This document shows, in pieces, positions 1-12,753 of a stretch of 64,000 nucleotides of DNA (its first letter is position 1; every line of letters begins with the position of its first letter). A model generated the notes under the pieces. It was not told the DNA's origin and did not search any database. It worked only from the letters and a program-made list of their open reading frames with translations. The position numbers and the translations under genes were made by a program. Origin of the DNA: Cryptomeria japonica (Eukaryota > Streptophyta > Pinopsida > Cupressales > Cupressaceae). The stretch spans positions 816,332,396 to 816,396,395 of the forward strand of contig NC_081414.1 in NCBI RefSeq assembly GCF_030272615.1. The letters are read 5' to 3'.

Positions 1-797
1 GTCAATTACAAGCATTTAGGGTTTACTCTTTAGGGTTGCTCTAGATTGTTTGCATTCATCCTCTAGGGTCTTGCACACAAACAAGATTCCTGCACACACT
101 ATTTTACTATACAAATCGACTATTTGTGGAGGTGGAAATAACCAACACAGGGGTTTGACTGAGCCAAAACACTACATAGCCACTCAAACCCTCTCTTTTT
201 AGCTACAGTGCAGGTATAGGTACCCCAGAGGACTTGCAGATCAGCAAAAAGCACAAGGACAGCCCAAAAGTCTCTGACTGCCCCAAATCCATTAGGGACA
301 TGGGAATGGTGCCCTATTCCATCCTAAGATCAGGGCGTGGCACCCTTGTAACCCTCAAATTTAGTGATTTTCGACAAGGTGCGGGCTTAGGATCTCGGGA
401 CTTCAGCTCTTCAATTGCAGCTTTCTGTCAGATCATCAGGGATAGGGGCATGACGCCCTGGTACTAGTTAGTTTGGCTTAGTTTTTAGCATCAGGTGCAC
501 ATCCAAATTCCTCCCCCTTCTCTTCTTTTAGTATCTCAATTTTAGATCTGCAGGTTTCTTCAATTTCAGTTTATGTACCCTTCATTATTTTTCTCCTAGT
601 CTAGTTGATCAATCTTTCACATCTTATCTTCATTTACAACAAGAGGAATATAAACCCTAAGAGATAATCCTTGGCTCTCTCTTTCTCATAATAATTAGCC
701 AAAGTGATCTATCTCCCTAGGCGCTTTCGTATTCCCAATGTGTTGGCTAGAGTGGGATTAGGTCCTAGTCACCTGGTCTCGCTTTTTCCCCTCCACA
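1..797 (+). repeat. Element B 5' LTR, 3' part only
   Basis: This aligns throughout with 19080-19874, the end of B's 3' LTR. It ends in ACA just before the primer-binding site. About 840 bases of the LTR lie upstream of the window. It contains short imperfect copies of the GGTGCCCT type motif seen in element A's LTR, for example around 309 and 337. Confidence 0.85.
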
Positions 798-800
798 TTT

Positions 801-817
801 TGGTGAACCCAACGTGA
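801..817 (+). promoter_or_regulatory. Element B primer-binding site
   Basis: TGGTGAACCCAACGTGA starts three bases after the LTR end. It differs by one base from the same site in element A. It begins TGG, as expected for pairing with a tRNA 3' CCA, but I cannot assign the tRNA. Confidence 0.7.
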
Positions 818-1206
818 ATCCAATCTTCTTTAATTCTGATTTATGTTCTTAGATTTGAGTTTTTTTTCTATTTCCAATTCAATTTTACATTTACAAGTTT
901 CAATTTATTGCAAATTAAAAAAATTTAGAGGTTAATTTTTTGCTAAAACTCTTTTTTTTTTCAAAATTGAACTTGTGGATAGCTCAATTTGGATCATTAA
1001 TTTCAGATCTGATTTAGGAACACATTTCACTCATAAATTTCATTTTATAAATCAAAATTTAGAGTGCTTGCATTGGTTAAAATTGAACAGTTCCTTCTAT
1101 TTTGCATATGTTATCATTTGAAAGAGGAAAATTGTTGTCATGATGCATTCATTTCATATATGTGATAATGGGTTAGCTTCCCTTGCTTAAATTTTTCCCT
1201 CTTTAA
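818..1206 (+). other. Element B leader, no coding signal
   Basis: AT-rich untranslated leader between primer-binding site and ORF. It is rich in T runs, and I see no gene or repeat. Confidence 0.6.
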
Positions 1207-2101
1207 GAACCTCCTCCTATCTATGACAACATTTTAGTGCCTAAAAGAGTTGTTACCAACCCCTTCAAAACTCTCCCATTCTCTAAGGATGAAGATTTGA
1301 AGAGTGATCTTGACAATTCTCGTAAAATGTGCCCTTCCCATCTAGCTATCTTAGAGGAAGAGGATGATATCATAACCACCTTTCTTAGTGTTAATTCACC
1401 TTCTTTACATGATGCCTCTCTAAGTGAAAAGGTATCGATGGACATTGACTTATCTTCTCCTAAATTTAGTCTAACCAATGGGGGTATGTTAGTGCAACAA
1501 GAGGTTATGAGCACTTCTTTCAAAGATCTCCTTCCTAAGCATGAATCTTTGGAGAAAGATGTTCATCTCCCTCCTAAAGAATACTCCCCTCATGAGGATC
1601 ATTTTGTGCAAGAAGATGGTAGTGTCCCTACTTTTCCTAGTGATGACTTTTCCTCTTTTGACTTCAACAAAATTCCCACTAGAGATGGTGCATTAATGAG
1701 AAATGCTTCTCCTTGCCCCAAAGTTTGTCTTAACCATAAATATGCCTTAGAAAAATAAGATGAAATCATAATCAATTTTCTTAATTCTCTCTCCCCTAAA
1801 CCTCCTATTGAACACATTTTGAGGCAAGAGGATGATTCAAACACATGTAGTGATGCCCTCCCTCCTAAGGATGATGAATTAATGAACAATGTTATCTCTT
1901 CTCCCAAAATTGGCAATAACAGTAAGGACATCTTTGTGCAAGATATTTCTAATACTTTTTTCAATGACCTCACTATTTGGGATGAACCATTAGAAGAAGG
2001 TGTTGATTGTTCTTTACCCTATGAGAGTAACTCTCTTATAGCATCTCATCTTCCATGAGTCTTAATCATTTTTCTTCTAAAGGTAAGGCATCTCATCTTC
2101 C
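1207..2101 (+). pseudogene. Element B N-terminal ORF region with degenerate repeats
   Basis: The first part of B's protein reads in frame 1 from about 1207 to 2058, with a TAA at 1756-1758 and a TGA at 2056-2058. It is hydrophilic and made of loosely repeated units of 30-35 residues. Each contains a version of LVQE, a short spacer, SFKDL, then a stretch rich in PK and LE. It sits where Gag should be, but I see no capsid-like domain and no CCHC zinc knuckle. Upstream in-frame stops make the true start unclear. A 47-bp tandem duplication at 2041-2134 breaks the frame into the next segment. Function unknown. Confidence 0.6.
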
Positions 2102-2134
2102 ATGAGTCTTAATCATTTTTCCTTTAAAGGTAAG
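2041..2134 (+). repeat. 47-bp tandem duplication inside element B ORF
   Basis: Two adjacent copies, 2041-2087 and 2088-2134, are near identical. The length is not a multiple of three, so the duplication disturbs the reading frame. Confidence 0.9.
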
Positions 2135-3907
2135 GCATCTCCTTCTCCCCAACTAGGTCCTACTCATAAGGATACCCTAGTTCAAGGTAATATTGTTGAC
2201 ATCTCTTTCAAATATCTCCCTCTCAAAGGTGAGACTTTAGAGAGTAATTTTGATCCTTCTCCTAAAGAGTCTATTCCCCATGTAGATCCTTTGATGATAA
2301 AGCATGATATGACCTTTCCTATTTATACTCTTCCTTCTAAAACATCAATTCCTACTCCTAGTCTACCTCCTAAAATTGATCTTATCCATGGTAACATCTT
2401 AGTGCGAGAAGAGAGTATCAACAATTCTTCCAAAAATCTTGTCCATTCTTCATCCAAAATTCATAAGGACACCTTTGATATTCCTAAACCATCTTCAATC
2501 AATTTGATACATGTGAATAAAACACCTAATAAACCCCTCCTCACAGTTCAAGTTGCTTGTCCTTCTCAAAGTTCTCAATGTAAGCCTATCTTAGTGGTTC
2601 AAGGTGGTTATGATAATGATTCTTTTTGCACTCCTAAGAAACCTGTTATTACTATGCAAGGAGGTTATCCTACTAAGAGCCCTTATGAGTATGATAAGAA
2701 AATCACCAAAGAGAGTTATCATATGGTTTCTCATACCTACAACACAAGAAACAATAGGCAACCTAATCCTCTTCCAGTTACCCCAACTTCACTCCCTCCC
2801 TCTCAACCTACTCTTTCACAAGTACCTTGTATATCACAAACTCTTAGTAAGGATTATGATCTCATTGAACAACTTAAAGCTACTCCTACCAAGATTTCTA
2901 TTTGGGATTTGGTTCAAAATTCACCTGCTTATCATGGGATGTTACAAGATGCTTTGAAAAACATAGATGTCCCACCTGTAGTGACACCTAATAACATGGC
3001 TTCTTTGATTGATCCTACAAATAAACCCAGAGCTCAAATTGTATTCACACAAGATGAATTACCTTCCCATGATATCCAACATCAATATAATCCTCTTATA
3101 ATTGTGGTTATTATAAATGATAGTGCTATAAGACAAACCCTTATGGACAATGGGTCTAGCCTTAATGTTTGTGGTGTGGACTTATTGGATAAGATTAATG
3201 TGGATCATGCTCCCATCGAACCTGCTTCTATTTCTATTCAAGGCTTTGATAATGTTGCTAAAAAATGTTTAGGTGTCATAACATTGCCTATTAATGTAGG
3301 TCATGTTATTTTACCTACACCTATTCATGTCATGCCTGGTAATTTGACATATAACCTTCTATTAGGGAGACCATGGATTCATAGCATGAAATTCGTCCCC
3401 TCAACTTTGCATATGCAAGTCAAATTCATTTATAACAATAAGCCATACACCTTGTTAGTTGATACCAATCTTCAAACTCCATTACAAGTGGGATCTTCTT
3501 GTTCAACTACTTCCCATTCTTCTCCCAATCCTTCTACTTATTCAAATACATCTATTTTCTTTGATGATCTTGTTCCTTCAAATACCCCTGATTCTTCTAC
3601 TCAATTAGAATCTCCTCCCAAAGATATCTTTTCTCCCAAAAAAGTGCTCTCAAATGATGATTGGGGATCTCTAGACTTTAACCCTACTTTTGTAGGAGAG
3701 TATAGAGTATCTTGGAAAAAATCTAAGACTAAGAAGGAGAAATCTAAGGAGGAACCTAAAGAGCAACCCACTTTGTCTAAACAACTAAGTAACCACTTTG
3801 TGGTTGCTTCTAATTCAAATAATTTTAAAAATCCTTCCGCTAATTCATATAGCATTAGACCTATGAGGCGCAACCATCCCTTTATGGTCCTGGTTTTTAC
3901 ATTTTAG
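2102..3907 (+). pseudogene. Element B aspartic protease polyprotein
   Basis: This continues B's protein in frame 2. It carries more of the LVQ-type repeats, a triple motif of the form VQGGY near 2540-2670, a linker shared with element A (TRNNRQPNP), then a retropepsin-like aspartic protease. The protease active site is MDNGSSLNV (about 3145-3170) and the flap-end motif is LLLGRPWIH. DNG instead of DTG also occurs in element A. The frame shifts near 3870, so the following G-patch is read in frame 1 from 3883. There is no RT downstream. It would process a retroelement polyprotein; here it is broken. Confidence 0.8.
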
Positions 3908-4213
3908 CTAAGAGTGGCTATGATGGCAATGGTTGTGGCACAAATGAACAAGGAAATAAAGTTCCTTTAGAACATAACACACATGAAGCTTCATTTGGAC
4001 TTGGATATGATCCTTCTAAGCCCACTAAAACATCTAAAAGACCATCTCTCAATATGAATGCTATATTTAGTAGTAATAATGACCTCGCCTCAATTAAATC
4101 ATCTTCTACTTCTTTCAACAATCATCCCCCTCATAAGGAAATCTTGGTGATGAACAAATCTCTTTATGAACCTCCTCAAAATATTTCTAATCCCACTTGT
4201 GAGACTTTATCTT
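3883..4213 (+). pseudogene. Element B G-patch-like segment, 5' of the element A insertion
   Basis: In frame 1 this gives a glycine-rich G-patch-like stretch (YGPGFYILAKSGYDGNG, later FGLGYDP) that matches element A at about 7895-8035. G-patch domains bind nucleic acid and follow the protease in several retroelements. The ORF continues to 4213, where element A entered, and resumes at 16971. The shift from frame 2 upstream marks a small indel near 3870. Confidence 0.7.
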
Positions 4214-4218
4214 CTACT
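4214..4218. repeat. Target site duplication of element A, left copy
   Basis: CTACT directly before the LTR. The same five bases follow the 3' LTR at 16966-16970. Confidence 0.93.
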
Positions 4219-4580
4219 TGTAGCGTCGTAAATTGTACGCACTTGCTGTGGTGGTACAATTTCACACCTAGTTTAGCACCCACCTTGGTGCATTTTACAT
4301 TTTGCATTGCATCTCTCCTTTAGCACTTAATTAATCAAATTAATTAGGTCTAAAGTCCTATTTCATTGTCCTCTACATCATAAAGTTGGGCCCTTTCATC
4401 ATAGTGTGCCCTTTTCATTTTATTCCTCCAATACATCATTCAATCAAAAACCCTAATTAAGTCCTATTTTGAACTTGGGGGCTTGGTTTCGGGGGTCAAA
4501 ACATCTCGAAATCACCTGTAACTTCGGGATTCTCTTTAAAATCATCATATCCGACGGCCCTGAAAATTTGGTGAAAAGTT

Positions 4581-4619
4581 GTCGGGACCGTGGCTCCCAG
4601 AGTGCACATGGTCCTGGAC
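4581..4619 (+). repeat. Imperfect inverted repeat in element A 5' LTR
   Basis: GTCGGGACCGTG pairs imperfectly with CATGGTCCTGGAC. The same structure is at 15701-15739 in the 3' LTR, and a perfect 10-bp version is in element B's LTR at 18607-18629. Confidence 0.7.
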
Positions 4620-5229
4620 ATTTTTCTCAAAATTTTGGGAGCACAATCCAATCATAAAATAAAGCTTAACCCCAAGAAATTGGCGGGATATTCAATCTCT
4701 AGGTCGGCCAAAAGACGAAATTACGACCTAGGGTTTCATACATAAGAGCTCTCTTTCTTCATTTGAAAGGATCCGAATTTTGTTTTCAGGAACCTCATAT
4801 GCAGCGAAAGAGTAGATCTTTGAAGACTTCAACAACATTCAACATCCTTCTATCAAGCATTTATCAATTTCATTCATCCATTTAGGGCTTGGAAGACATT
4901 GAAGAACAATAGGAGATTACCGACTGAAGATTGGCTTGTACCCCTCCTTTGAGGGTTGGGTATGATTTCATGTTGTTTTCATGTCTTTGCATAAGCTTCA
5001 ATATATCATTTATTCATGCTTTAGATCACACTACATCTTGATTTAGAGCATTTACGTTATCTTTTACAAGCAATTAGGGTTTACTTTCTAGGTTGCTCTA
5101 GCTTGCTTTCTTGCATTTTAGGACCTTGCACACACACTAGGTCTACACACACAATACATTTTACAATACAACTTGGCTATTCGTGGAGGTGGAAATCACT
5201 GAAGCGGGGGTTTGACTAAGGCAAAACCC

Positions 5230-5236
5230 TATATAG
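5230..5236 (+). promoter_or_regulatory. TATA-like box of element A LTR promoter
   Basis: TATATAG in a CCC-flanked context, mid-LTR, also present in the 3' LTR near 16350. It is degenerate in element B's LTR. Transcription would start about 30 bases downstream; this is inferred. Confidence 0.4.
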
Positions 5237-5370
5237 CCGCCCATACCCTTTTCAGATATAAGTGCAGGTTTCGGGACTCGGACGACGCCGCAGGAGACAA
5301 ATCCGGGAAAAGCAGGTCGAGACAACACTCCACATCAAATTGTAGAGCAAAAGACCTGGACAGAGGCGCT

Positions 5371-5478
5371 GGGCGCCCTGGTCCTGCCAGGACAGGGGCA
5401 CTAGGCGCCCTGGTCCTGCCAGGACAGGGGCACTAGGTGCCCTGGTCCCTGGGACAGAGGCGCTAGGCGCCCTGGTCC
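5371..5478 (+). repeat. Four-copy GC-rich tandem repeat in element A 5' LTR
   Basis: The core RGGYGCCCTGGTCC occurs at 5371, 5403, 5435 and 5465, spaced 30-32 bp. The 3' LTR keeps one full copy (16491-16504) and a partial one. A very similar core recurs in intron 1 of the antisense gene. Confidence 0.85.
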
Positions 5479-5922
5479 TCCGGACAGACAGCATTTTTCG
5501 ACACTTCCGACAGTTTTCCAGAGTGCAAAACAGCAGTTTTAGGTGCAGTTTTAGAGACAGAATCAGGACAGTGGCACCCGTGCCCCCATCCCGAACATTT
5601 TCAATCCAATTTTGACTCCGGGTATGCATCTGCATTCTTATTTCAACCTTGTATTTACAGTTGTTCATTGTTTAATCTCAATTCTGCAATCTTGTTATTC
5701 GTTTGTATATGCATTTTGGGATTAGGACTTGAACTTGTATCATTTTATCTTTCAATTTCAATGAAGGAATAGAAATCCTAATAGGTAGCCCATGGCTCTC
5801 TCTTTCACAAGAAGAAGTAGCCAATTGTGTGATACCTCTAGGCTCTTTCGTATTCCGTAATGTGTGTCGAAAGGTAGGATTAGGGCATGTTAACCTAGTC
5901 TCGCTTTTTCCCCTACACATTT

Positions 5923-5940
5923 TGGTGAACCCGACGTGAA
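5923..5940 (+). promoter_or_regulatory. Element A primer-binding site
   Basis: TGGTGAACCCGACGTGAA lies three bases after the 5' LTR. It starts TGG as required for a tRNA 3' end. The tRNA is not identified. Confidence 0.75.
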
Positions 5941-6089
5941 ACTATCATTGCTTCCTCTTGCATTGCATTTGTTAGATCTAGATCTAGATTTAGTGTGTTT
6001 TCATTTTATTTTCATTAAAAAGAAAAAAGAAAAAAAGAGTGTGTTTCCTTGCATTGTGTGTTTAAATTTTATGCAACCTTTATTTCAAA

Positions 6090-9000
6090 ATGTCAGATTT
6101 TTATTTGCAAAATGTTCGTGCTTTTGATGATTATTAAGAGTATAGCCAAGACAAATTAGATGAAGCTTTAGATGATTTTTTAAACCCTAAAGATGCCAAA
6201 CCTTCATTTTACCAAAAACTCATAAACCTTGTTACTATGCCATTTAGATGTGATGAGAAAGATAAGTTGAATGGTTCCTCTCAAGGGTACATTCCTATCA
6301 ACTCTTCCACTGAATCTAGTAACATGGTTGTGTTCAATAACCCCCTCTATGAGGAGATGTCTCCTTTCGAATCAAAAGACAAACCTTTTAATCGATATGA
6401 TCATGCTTTGTTGGATGATGCTCTTGATGACTTTGTGGCTTTATCGAAATCTTTAAATAAGAACAAGACTTCTAAATTGGTTAACATGATAAACTTGAAT
6501 GAGCATAATAAGCCTCTTTTTGAAGTCTAAGGTGCTTATCCTTCTCCCACCTTTCAAGTTCCTAAATCACCTCTCCTTATTGTCCAAGGAGGGTATGATC
6601 ACGATTCCTTTCATACTCCAAATAAACCAATCATCACTGTGCAAGGAAGAAAACCTATAAGTCCTTATAGTTATGCCAAGCAAATAACTAGAGAGAGTTA
6701 TCATGCGGTTGCCCATACTTATCACACCAGAAATAATAGGCAACCTAATCCTCCTCCTGTTATTCCAGTTTCCCTTCCTAATCCTCAACCAATCCTTCCA
6801 CAAGCTCCCCATATTTCGCAAGTTATGGGTAAGGAATATGATCTCATAGAACAACTTAAAGCTACCCCTGCTAAGATATCCCTCTGGGATTTGATTCAAA
6901 CTTCTTCCGCTCATCATGGAATGTTACAAGATGCCTTGAAAGATTTGAATGTTCCTCCACCGAATACATCTAGTAATATAGCATCCTTAGTTACCTCTAT
7001 GATGAATCCTAAGGCTCAAATTGTGTTTACCCAAGATGAGTTGCCTACTAGTGAAATTCAACAACAATATGATCCCTTGATGATTGTGGTTATCATGAAA
7101 GACATTGCTATAAGACGAACACTAGTAGATAATGGCTCTAGCCTTAATGTGTGTAGCATTAATCTATTGCATAAAATGAATGTGGATACATCTCTCATTG
7201 AGCCTGACTCTCGTCCCATTCGAGGCTTTGACAATGTGGCTAAGACTTCATTAGGTATTATTACCTTACCTCTCACAGTAGGACCTGTTACTTTGCCTAC
7301 TCCTATCCATGTTATGTCGGGAAATTTAACATACAACTTGTTATTAGGGAGGCCTTGGATTCACAGTATGCAAGTTGTCCCTTCTACATTGCATAGACAA
7401 GTTAAATTTATCTACAACAATAAGACATATACCTTGATAGGTGATACTAATTTCCAAGCTTTCTTACAAACATCTACTTCCAAAGGGGGTTCTTCTAAGC
7501 CATCCTTGTCTAGTGATGACTCTTTAAACAAGATACCTATCGATGAGTCCTCACTCTCTGATGATCAAAATTCTTTGGATGAGTCTGGAGCTCTTGAAGA
7601 AGATTCTTCTCGACTTGAATCTACACATAAGAAGGATTTTGATCCTGAGAAGGTCCTCGCAGAAGACGATTGGGGATCTCTTGATTTCAATCCCACCTTT
7701 GTAGGTGAATATAAGGTTCCTTCTAGAGAGCTTAAAGTTGAAAAGAAGGAAGAAGCTAAAAATCAATCAATATTACCTGAACCTATGAGTAACAATTTTG
7801 TGGCTGCTTCTCAAACTTCTTCTCCTCACACCTCTAATTATGAAGAGTTTGATTCTTTGTCTTATAAAAAACCACCTTCTTTTTCTGAAATGGCTGATCG
7901 TTATGGTCGTGGTTTTCACATTTTTGCTAAGCATGGGTATCATGGAAATGGTTGTGGTGCTCATGAACAAGGGATAAAAGTTCCTCTAGAGACTAATTTT
8001 CACAATTATGCCTTTGGACTTGGCTACAATCCCTGCAAACGCACTAAAGCTTCTAAAAGACCATGCATTAGTGTAAATGCTATTTCTACATCTCTATCAA
8101 TGCAACACCCTGAGTATATTGATGGGGATCCTTCGGGTGACTGTGCTTTGGATGTCTTCCCTACCGACGATACTTTAGCTGAGTTCTTGGGAGCTTATGA
8201 CACTCTTCCTCGTTATCATCACAATAGGGGACTCCCTTATTGTTTGAACACTGAAGCCTATTTTGGAAAAGAGATTGATAATGATGAGATTGTGAAAGAA
8301 TTCCCTCAGTTAAAGGATACTCCTCAACAAAGTAATCTTCTCATAAGTGACACCACTGATGTTAAGATGGATCCTTGCAATAAAGAGAAAGTTATTAAAA
8401 TTGGAAAATGTTTGGATGAAGAGGAACAAAAACAATATGAAGATTTATTGCATGAGTTCCCCGAGATCTTTGCTTGGACATACTCTGACATGCCTGGTAT
8501 AGATCCTAAGATTGTTACTCATAACATTGTCTTAGTTCCTAATGCTAAGCCCGTGAAACAAAAGATTCGAAAAATGAATCCTAAGGTGGCTCTGCTTGTT
8601 AAGGCTAAGATTGAAAAGTTATTGGAAGCTAGATTTATCCGCCCTATTGACTATTCCCCGTGGATTTCAAATATTGTCGCTGTGGCTAAACCAGATAATA
8701 AAATAAGAATGTGTACCGATTTTCGAGATTTAAATAAGGCTTCTTTAAAAGATGATTTTCCTCTTCCAAACATTGACATGATAGTTGATTCTACGGCAGG
8801 ACATGCCTTGTTATCCTTCATGGATGGTTTTTCAGGATACAATCAAATTTTCATTAACCCTCAAGATCAATTCAAAACCGCTTTCACCACTCCTTGGGGT
8901 ACGTTTTGTTGGATAATGATGCCTTTTGGACTTAAAAATGCCGGTGCAACTTATCAACGAGCGATGACCCTTATCTTTCATGATTATATGCATAATATTT

Positions 9001-11636
9001 TAGAGGATTATGTTGATGATATTTTAGCCAAATCCATTCTTCGCATGGATCATATTAAAATCCTTCGTCAAATCTTTGAAAGAATTCATAAATATCACAT
9101 GCGCTTGAATCCCCGAAAATGTGTTTTTGGTGTGGATAGTGGAAAACTATTAGGGTTCATAGTTTTGCATCGTGGGATTGAGGTGGACACTAAGAAAATA
9201 GATGCTATTGTCAACATGCCACCTCCTAGAAATGTGTCTCAACTTAAAAACTTACAAGGAAAGATTCAAGCTATTCGTAGGTTCGTGTCTCAACTTGCGG
9301 ATCGTACCTTTCCTTTTACTCAACTTCTTAAAAAGGATATCACTTTTCAATGGAACGAAGATTGTCAGCAAGCATTTGAAGATTTAAAAGTGTATTTGGC
9401 TAGTCCTCCTGTTCTTCAACCTTCCGAACCTTCTAAACCCTTCCTTCTGTATACAGCTGCTTCCTCTCATGCTCTCGCAGCATTGTTGGCCCAACATGAT
9501 AAAGATGGTAAGGAATGTCCGGTTTATTACATAAGTCGCACCTTACTCGATTATGAGACCCGATATTCTATGATAGAAAGACAATGCTTGGCATTGGTGT
9601 TTGCGACTCAGAAATTGAGACATTATCTTTTAAATTCAAAAGTCCACGTCATGGTAAAGTTTGATCCTTTAAAGCATCTTTTCTCTAAAACTGATTTATC
9701 AGGACGCCTAGCTAAGTGGGTTATGATGTTAACTGAATTTGACCTTAAATTTGTTTCACAAAGAGCAATTAAAGGACAAGCGTTGACCGATCACTTAGTT
9801 GAGGCCCCTTCACCTTTCTCCTTCCCTAACCCTGAGTCTTTTCCCGATGACTTCATTCTTTCTATAGAGAAAGATGAAACTTGGGAGTTATACTTTGATG
9901 GCTCTAAGTGTCGTACGGGATCGGGGGTAGGTGTTGTTTTGATTTCTCCTACAAGGAAATCCATTCCCTTATCCTATCGTCTAAATTTCCTGTGTACCAA
10001 TAACATTGCTGAGTATGAGGCTCTTATAGTAGGAATAAAAGCAACCTTAGCTCTGAACATAAAACACATACATATCTATGGAGATTCGCAATTGATTATA
10101 AGACAAGTAATAGGACTGTATCAAGCAAAACAAGACAAATTATCACAATATAAAGATCTTGCTATCTCTTTATTACAAAAATTCGATTCTTATACCATGG
10201 AACCTATTCCTCGAAAAGATAATCGACATGCGGACACAATGGCATGTGTGGCTTCTCTGGTATCTTTAGAGGACCCTGTGGTTGATCTTAAATTCGTTAT
10301 TCACAACCTTATTTCTCCAGCTATTGCAGACGATTCTAGCTTGGTAACATGTTGTGACTTTATAGACTCAGATGAATGGTACTCGCATATCATAAGATAT
10401 TTGACTGATGGTACCTTTCCTGATTCTGCTAATAGAAACACTAGGGCTAGAATCCGTAAGTTGTCTGCTAGATATATCATTCTTTCTAATGTCCTTTACC
10501 GAAGGGGTTATGATGGTCTTCTCCTTCGCTGTCTTGACAAATCGAAAATCCCCGTTGCTCTTGAAGAGGCACATTCAGGTGCCTGTGGGGGGCATTTTGG
10601 GAGCAAATCTTTGGTTCAAAGATTGCTTCGCATGGGATACTATTGGCAAACTATGGAGAAGGATTCTTTTTCATTTGTTAAGAAATGTCATCAATGTCAA
10701 CAACGCAATAATCTGATCCATGCTCCTGCCCAAGAACTTCGTTCTCAAGTAGCTTCTTGGCCTTTCTCTGCATGGCGTTTGGATCTTATTGGTAAAATTT
10801 CTCCTCCTTCATCTCAAGGACACACCTTCATTATAACCACAACAAATTACTTTACGAAGTGGGTAGAAGCTATTCCCCTTCGCTCTACTACGGCTGAAGT
10901 AATTTGTCAATTTCTTTTAGAAAACATCATTTCTCGATTTAGGATACCTTCCACTATAATCTCAGATAATGGGACATCATTTAAGAACAAGGACGTGAAG
11001 AAATTCCTCGAGAAGTATCATATCAAACATCGATTTTCTACACCATACTATCCTCAATCAAATGGTCAAGCCGAATCATCCAATAAAATAATTGAACAAA
11101 TTCTTTGCAAAACTATGAATAAGCATGGTAAGGATTGGAGTAACCAGCTAATCTATGCTCTTTGGGCCTACCGAATGAGTGTACGAATTGCTACAGGAAC
11201 TACTCCTTATAATCTTGTTTATGGTGCTGACGCTATTATGCCTTTAGAGTCAGAGATTCCATCACTTAGGGTTTCTCTCAAAGGTATAGTAGATGATGAC
11301 TCTTATAGAGAACAATGACTTCAACAGCTTGAGATGCTTGATGAACAGCGTATAAACACTCTTGAGCATATTCAAGCGTATCATAAAACTCTACAACAAA
11401 GCTATAATGATAAGGTTATTCAACGTTCCTTCTCAGTAGGTGATTTAGTCCTCTATGAGAATCAGCGCAATGTGAATGCCTTACCTGCAGAAAAGGGAAA
11501 ATTTAGTCCTAATTGGCTTGGACCATATATCGTTATTGAAGATTATGGATCAGGTGCTTACAAAATAGCGGATGTAGATGGCACGCCTCTTAAAGAACCT
11601 ATAAATGCTATGCACTTGCGTAGATATTATGCTTGA
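6090..11636 (+). pseudogene. Element A polyprotein: protease, G-patch, RT, dual RNase H, integrase
   Basis: One reading frame of about 1848 codons from ATG 6090, broken by TAA 6135, TAA 6528 and TGA 11316. An N-terminal 180 residues unlike any Gag I know precede an aspartic protease (Asp about residue 347, DNGSS; LLLGRPWIH). A G-patch follows (residues 600-650). The RT has YVDD at 9009-9020. The first RNase H reads TAAS where TDAS is expected, so it has lost an active-site Asp. The second, archaeal-type RNase H keeps all four acidic residues (FDGS, EYEAL, GDSQ, DNRHAD), as is usual in the Tat lineage. The integrase has an HHCC finger and a DDE core (LDLIG, SDNGT, AESSN). The integrase tail lies beyond the last stop. 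This machinery would copy and insert the element. Confidence 0.92.
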
Positions 11637-12164
11637 TTCTTCATTCCTTATCATTCATTTCATCTATCTTCTTTTCAATTCTTCAACATTGGGTAATATG
11701 TTAGTATCTCCTAATTAGAGAAAAATAGAATTAAATGTTGTGATGTTTAATCTATATTGCTTCGTTCTTGAAAAGCGTGTTTCTTTACTTTATAGTTTGT
11801 CTTGAATTCATTTATGTAAATTGTAAAAGATTTACATTTCCATTATGCTAGCATATTATACAGTGTCTTTATGTGTTAAGTAGAATCGTATCATGTTGTG
11901 TTTAAGCTCAAAATTAAATCACATTAGTTATATGATTCTTAGACTTAATGTATAGTTCTTCCCTATCATCAACGTAGTACTTGATTAAATATTTTAATTA
12001 AGTCACGCATGTATCAATTTAATCATGGAGCATTGAGAAATCAATCACATGGAAATTAAATCCTGAATATACATGTACATCTACCAAATGTATTAGATTT
12101 AATCAAAGCAAAATATACATTGTTTTAAGCATTAAAGATAACACATTTGAGACAAAAGAGAAGC

Positions 12165-12212
<48 letters not shown>

Positions 12213-12271
12213 ATCGTATACAAATATAGGTCATTGTACATCCAAAATATGACCTATTCTACATCATAAAA
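11637..12271. other. Element A region between pol and antisense gene
   Basis: AT-rich and non-coding on both strands. It ends in a microsatellite. It would serve as the 3' end region for both convergent genes, but I see no clear AATAAA on the minus strand. Confidence 0.6.
12165..12211. repeat. (AT)n(GT)n microsatellite
   Basis: A short AT tract runs into about 18 GT dinucleotides ending at 12211. Confidence 0.97.
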
Positions 12272-12672
12272 TCATCTCCTATCCCTAGGGCTAGTGGCTG
12301 GAGAGTGTCGACTAGATGCTCCCTCCTGATCCGGCTGTGCAGGTGGATCCATAGGTGTGTAGCGCGATATAGACCGCGAGTGACTCCAAGAGGAACTCCT
12401 ACGATCTCTATCCATAAGGATCGCACGATAGGAGGTAGCCTCGGCCTGAGCTGCTGCTAGATCTCGCCACGCCCGCTGAAGGTCCTCGGATAGGATTCTC
12501 TCTCTCTCCCTCCATATGTCTACCTGTACTCGGAATGGGGAAAACAAGTCCTCATGCCGACCTGCGTTCCCCTGAGGCCTATAAGTAATCTGTGAGGAAC
12601 TCGAGATCTGTGCCATCGTGGAAATGTCTGTCACTGCCTGCTGAATCAGGGAATGCCACTCCTGCACATTAG

Positions 12673-12753
12673 CTGTAGCAGTAGAACAGATTTTTGTTAG
12701 TACCATTCTATATATCATCAAAACATTAATCAATCAATATAAACCTACTATAC
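12673..12753 (-). other. Intron 2 of the antisense PMD gene
   Basis: On the minus strand it starts GTATAG, contains TACTAAC about 20-28 bases before the acceptor, and ends in a pyrimidine-rich tract with ACAG. Splicing keeps the frame (phase 1) and removes a stop. Confidence 0.75.

Larger units (their letters stand above)
4219..5919 (+). repeat. Element A 5' LTR
   Basis: Begins TGTAGCGTCGTAAATTG and ends CCCTACACA. It is 74 bp longer than the 3' LTR, mainly because of extra copies of a GC-rich repeat (5371-5478). A TATA-like TATATAG lies at 5230-5236. The LTR also holds an imperfect stem-loop at 4581-4619. Confidence 0.93.

Noticed and set aside
5923-5940. Assigning element A's primer site to a named tRNA
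   Set aside because: The reverse complement did not match any tRNA 3' end I could recall with confidence.
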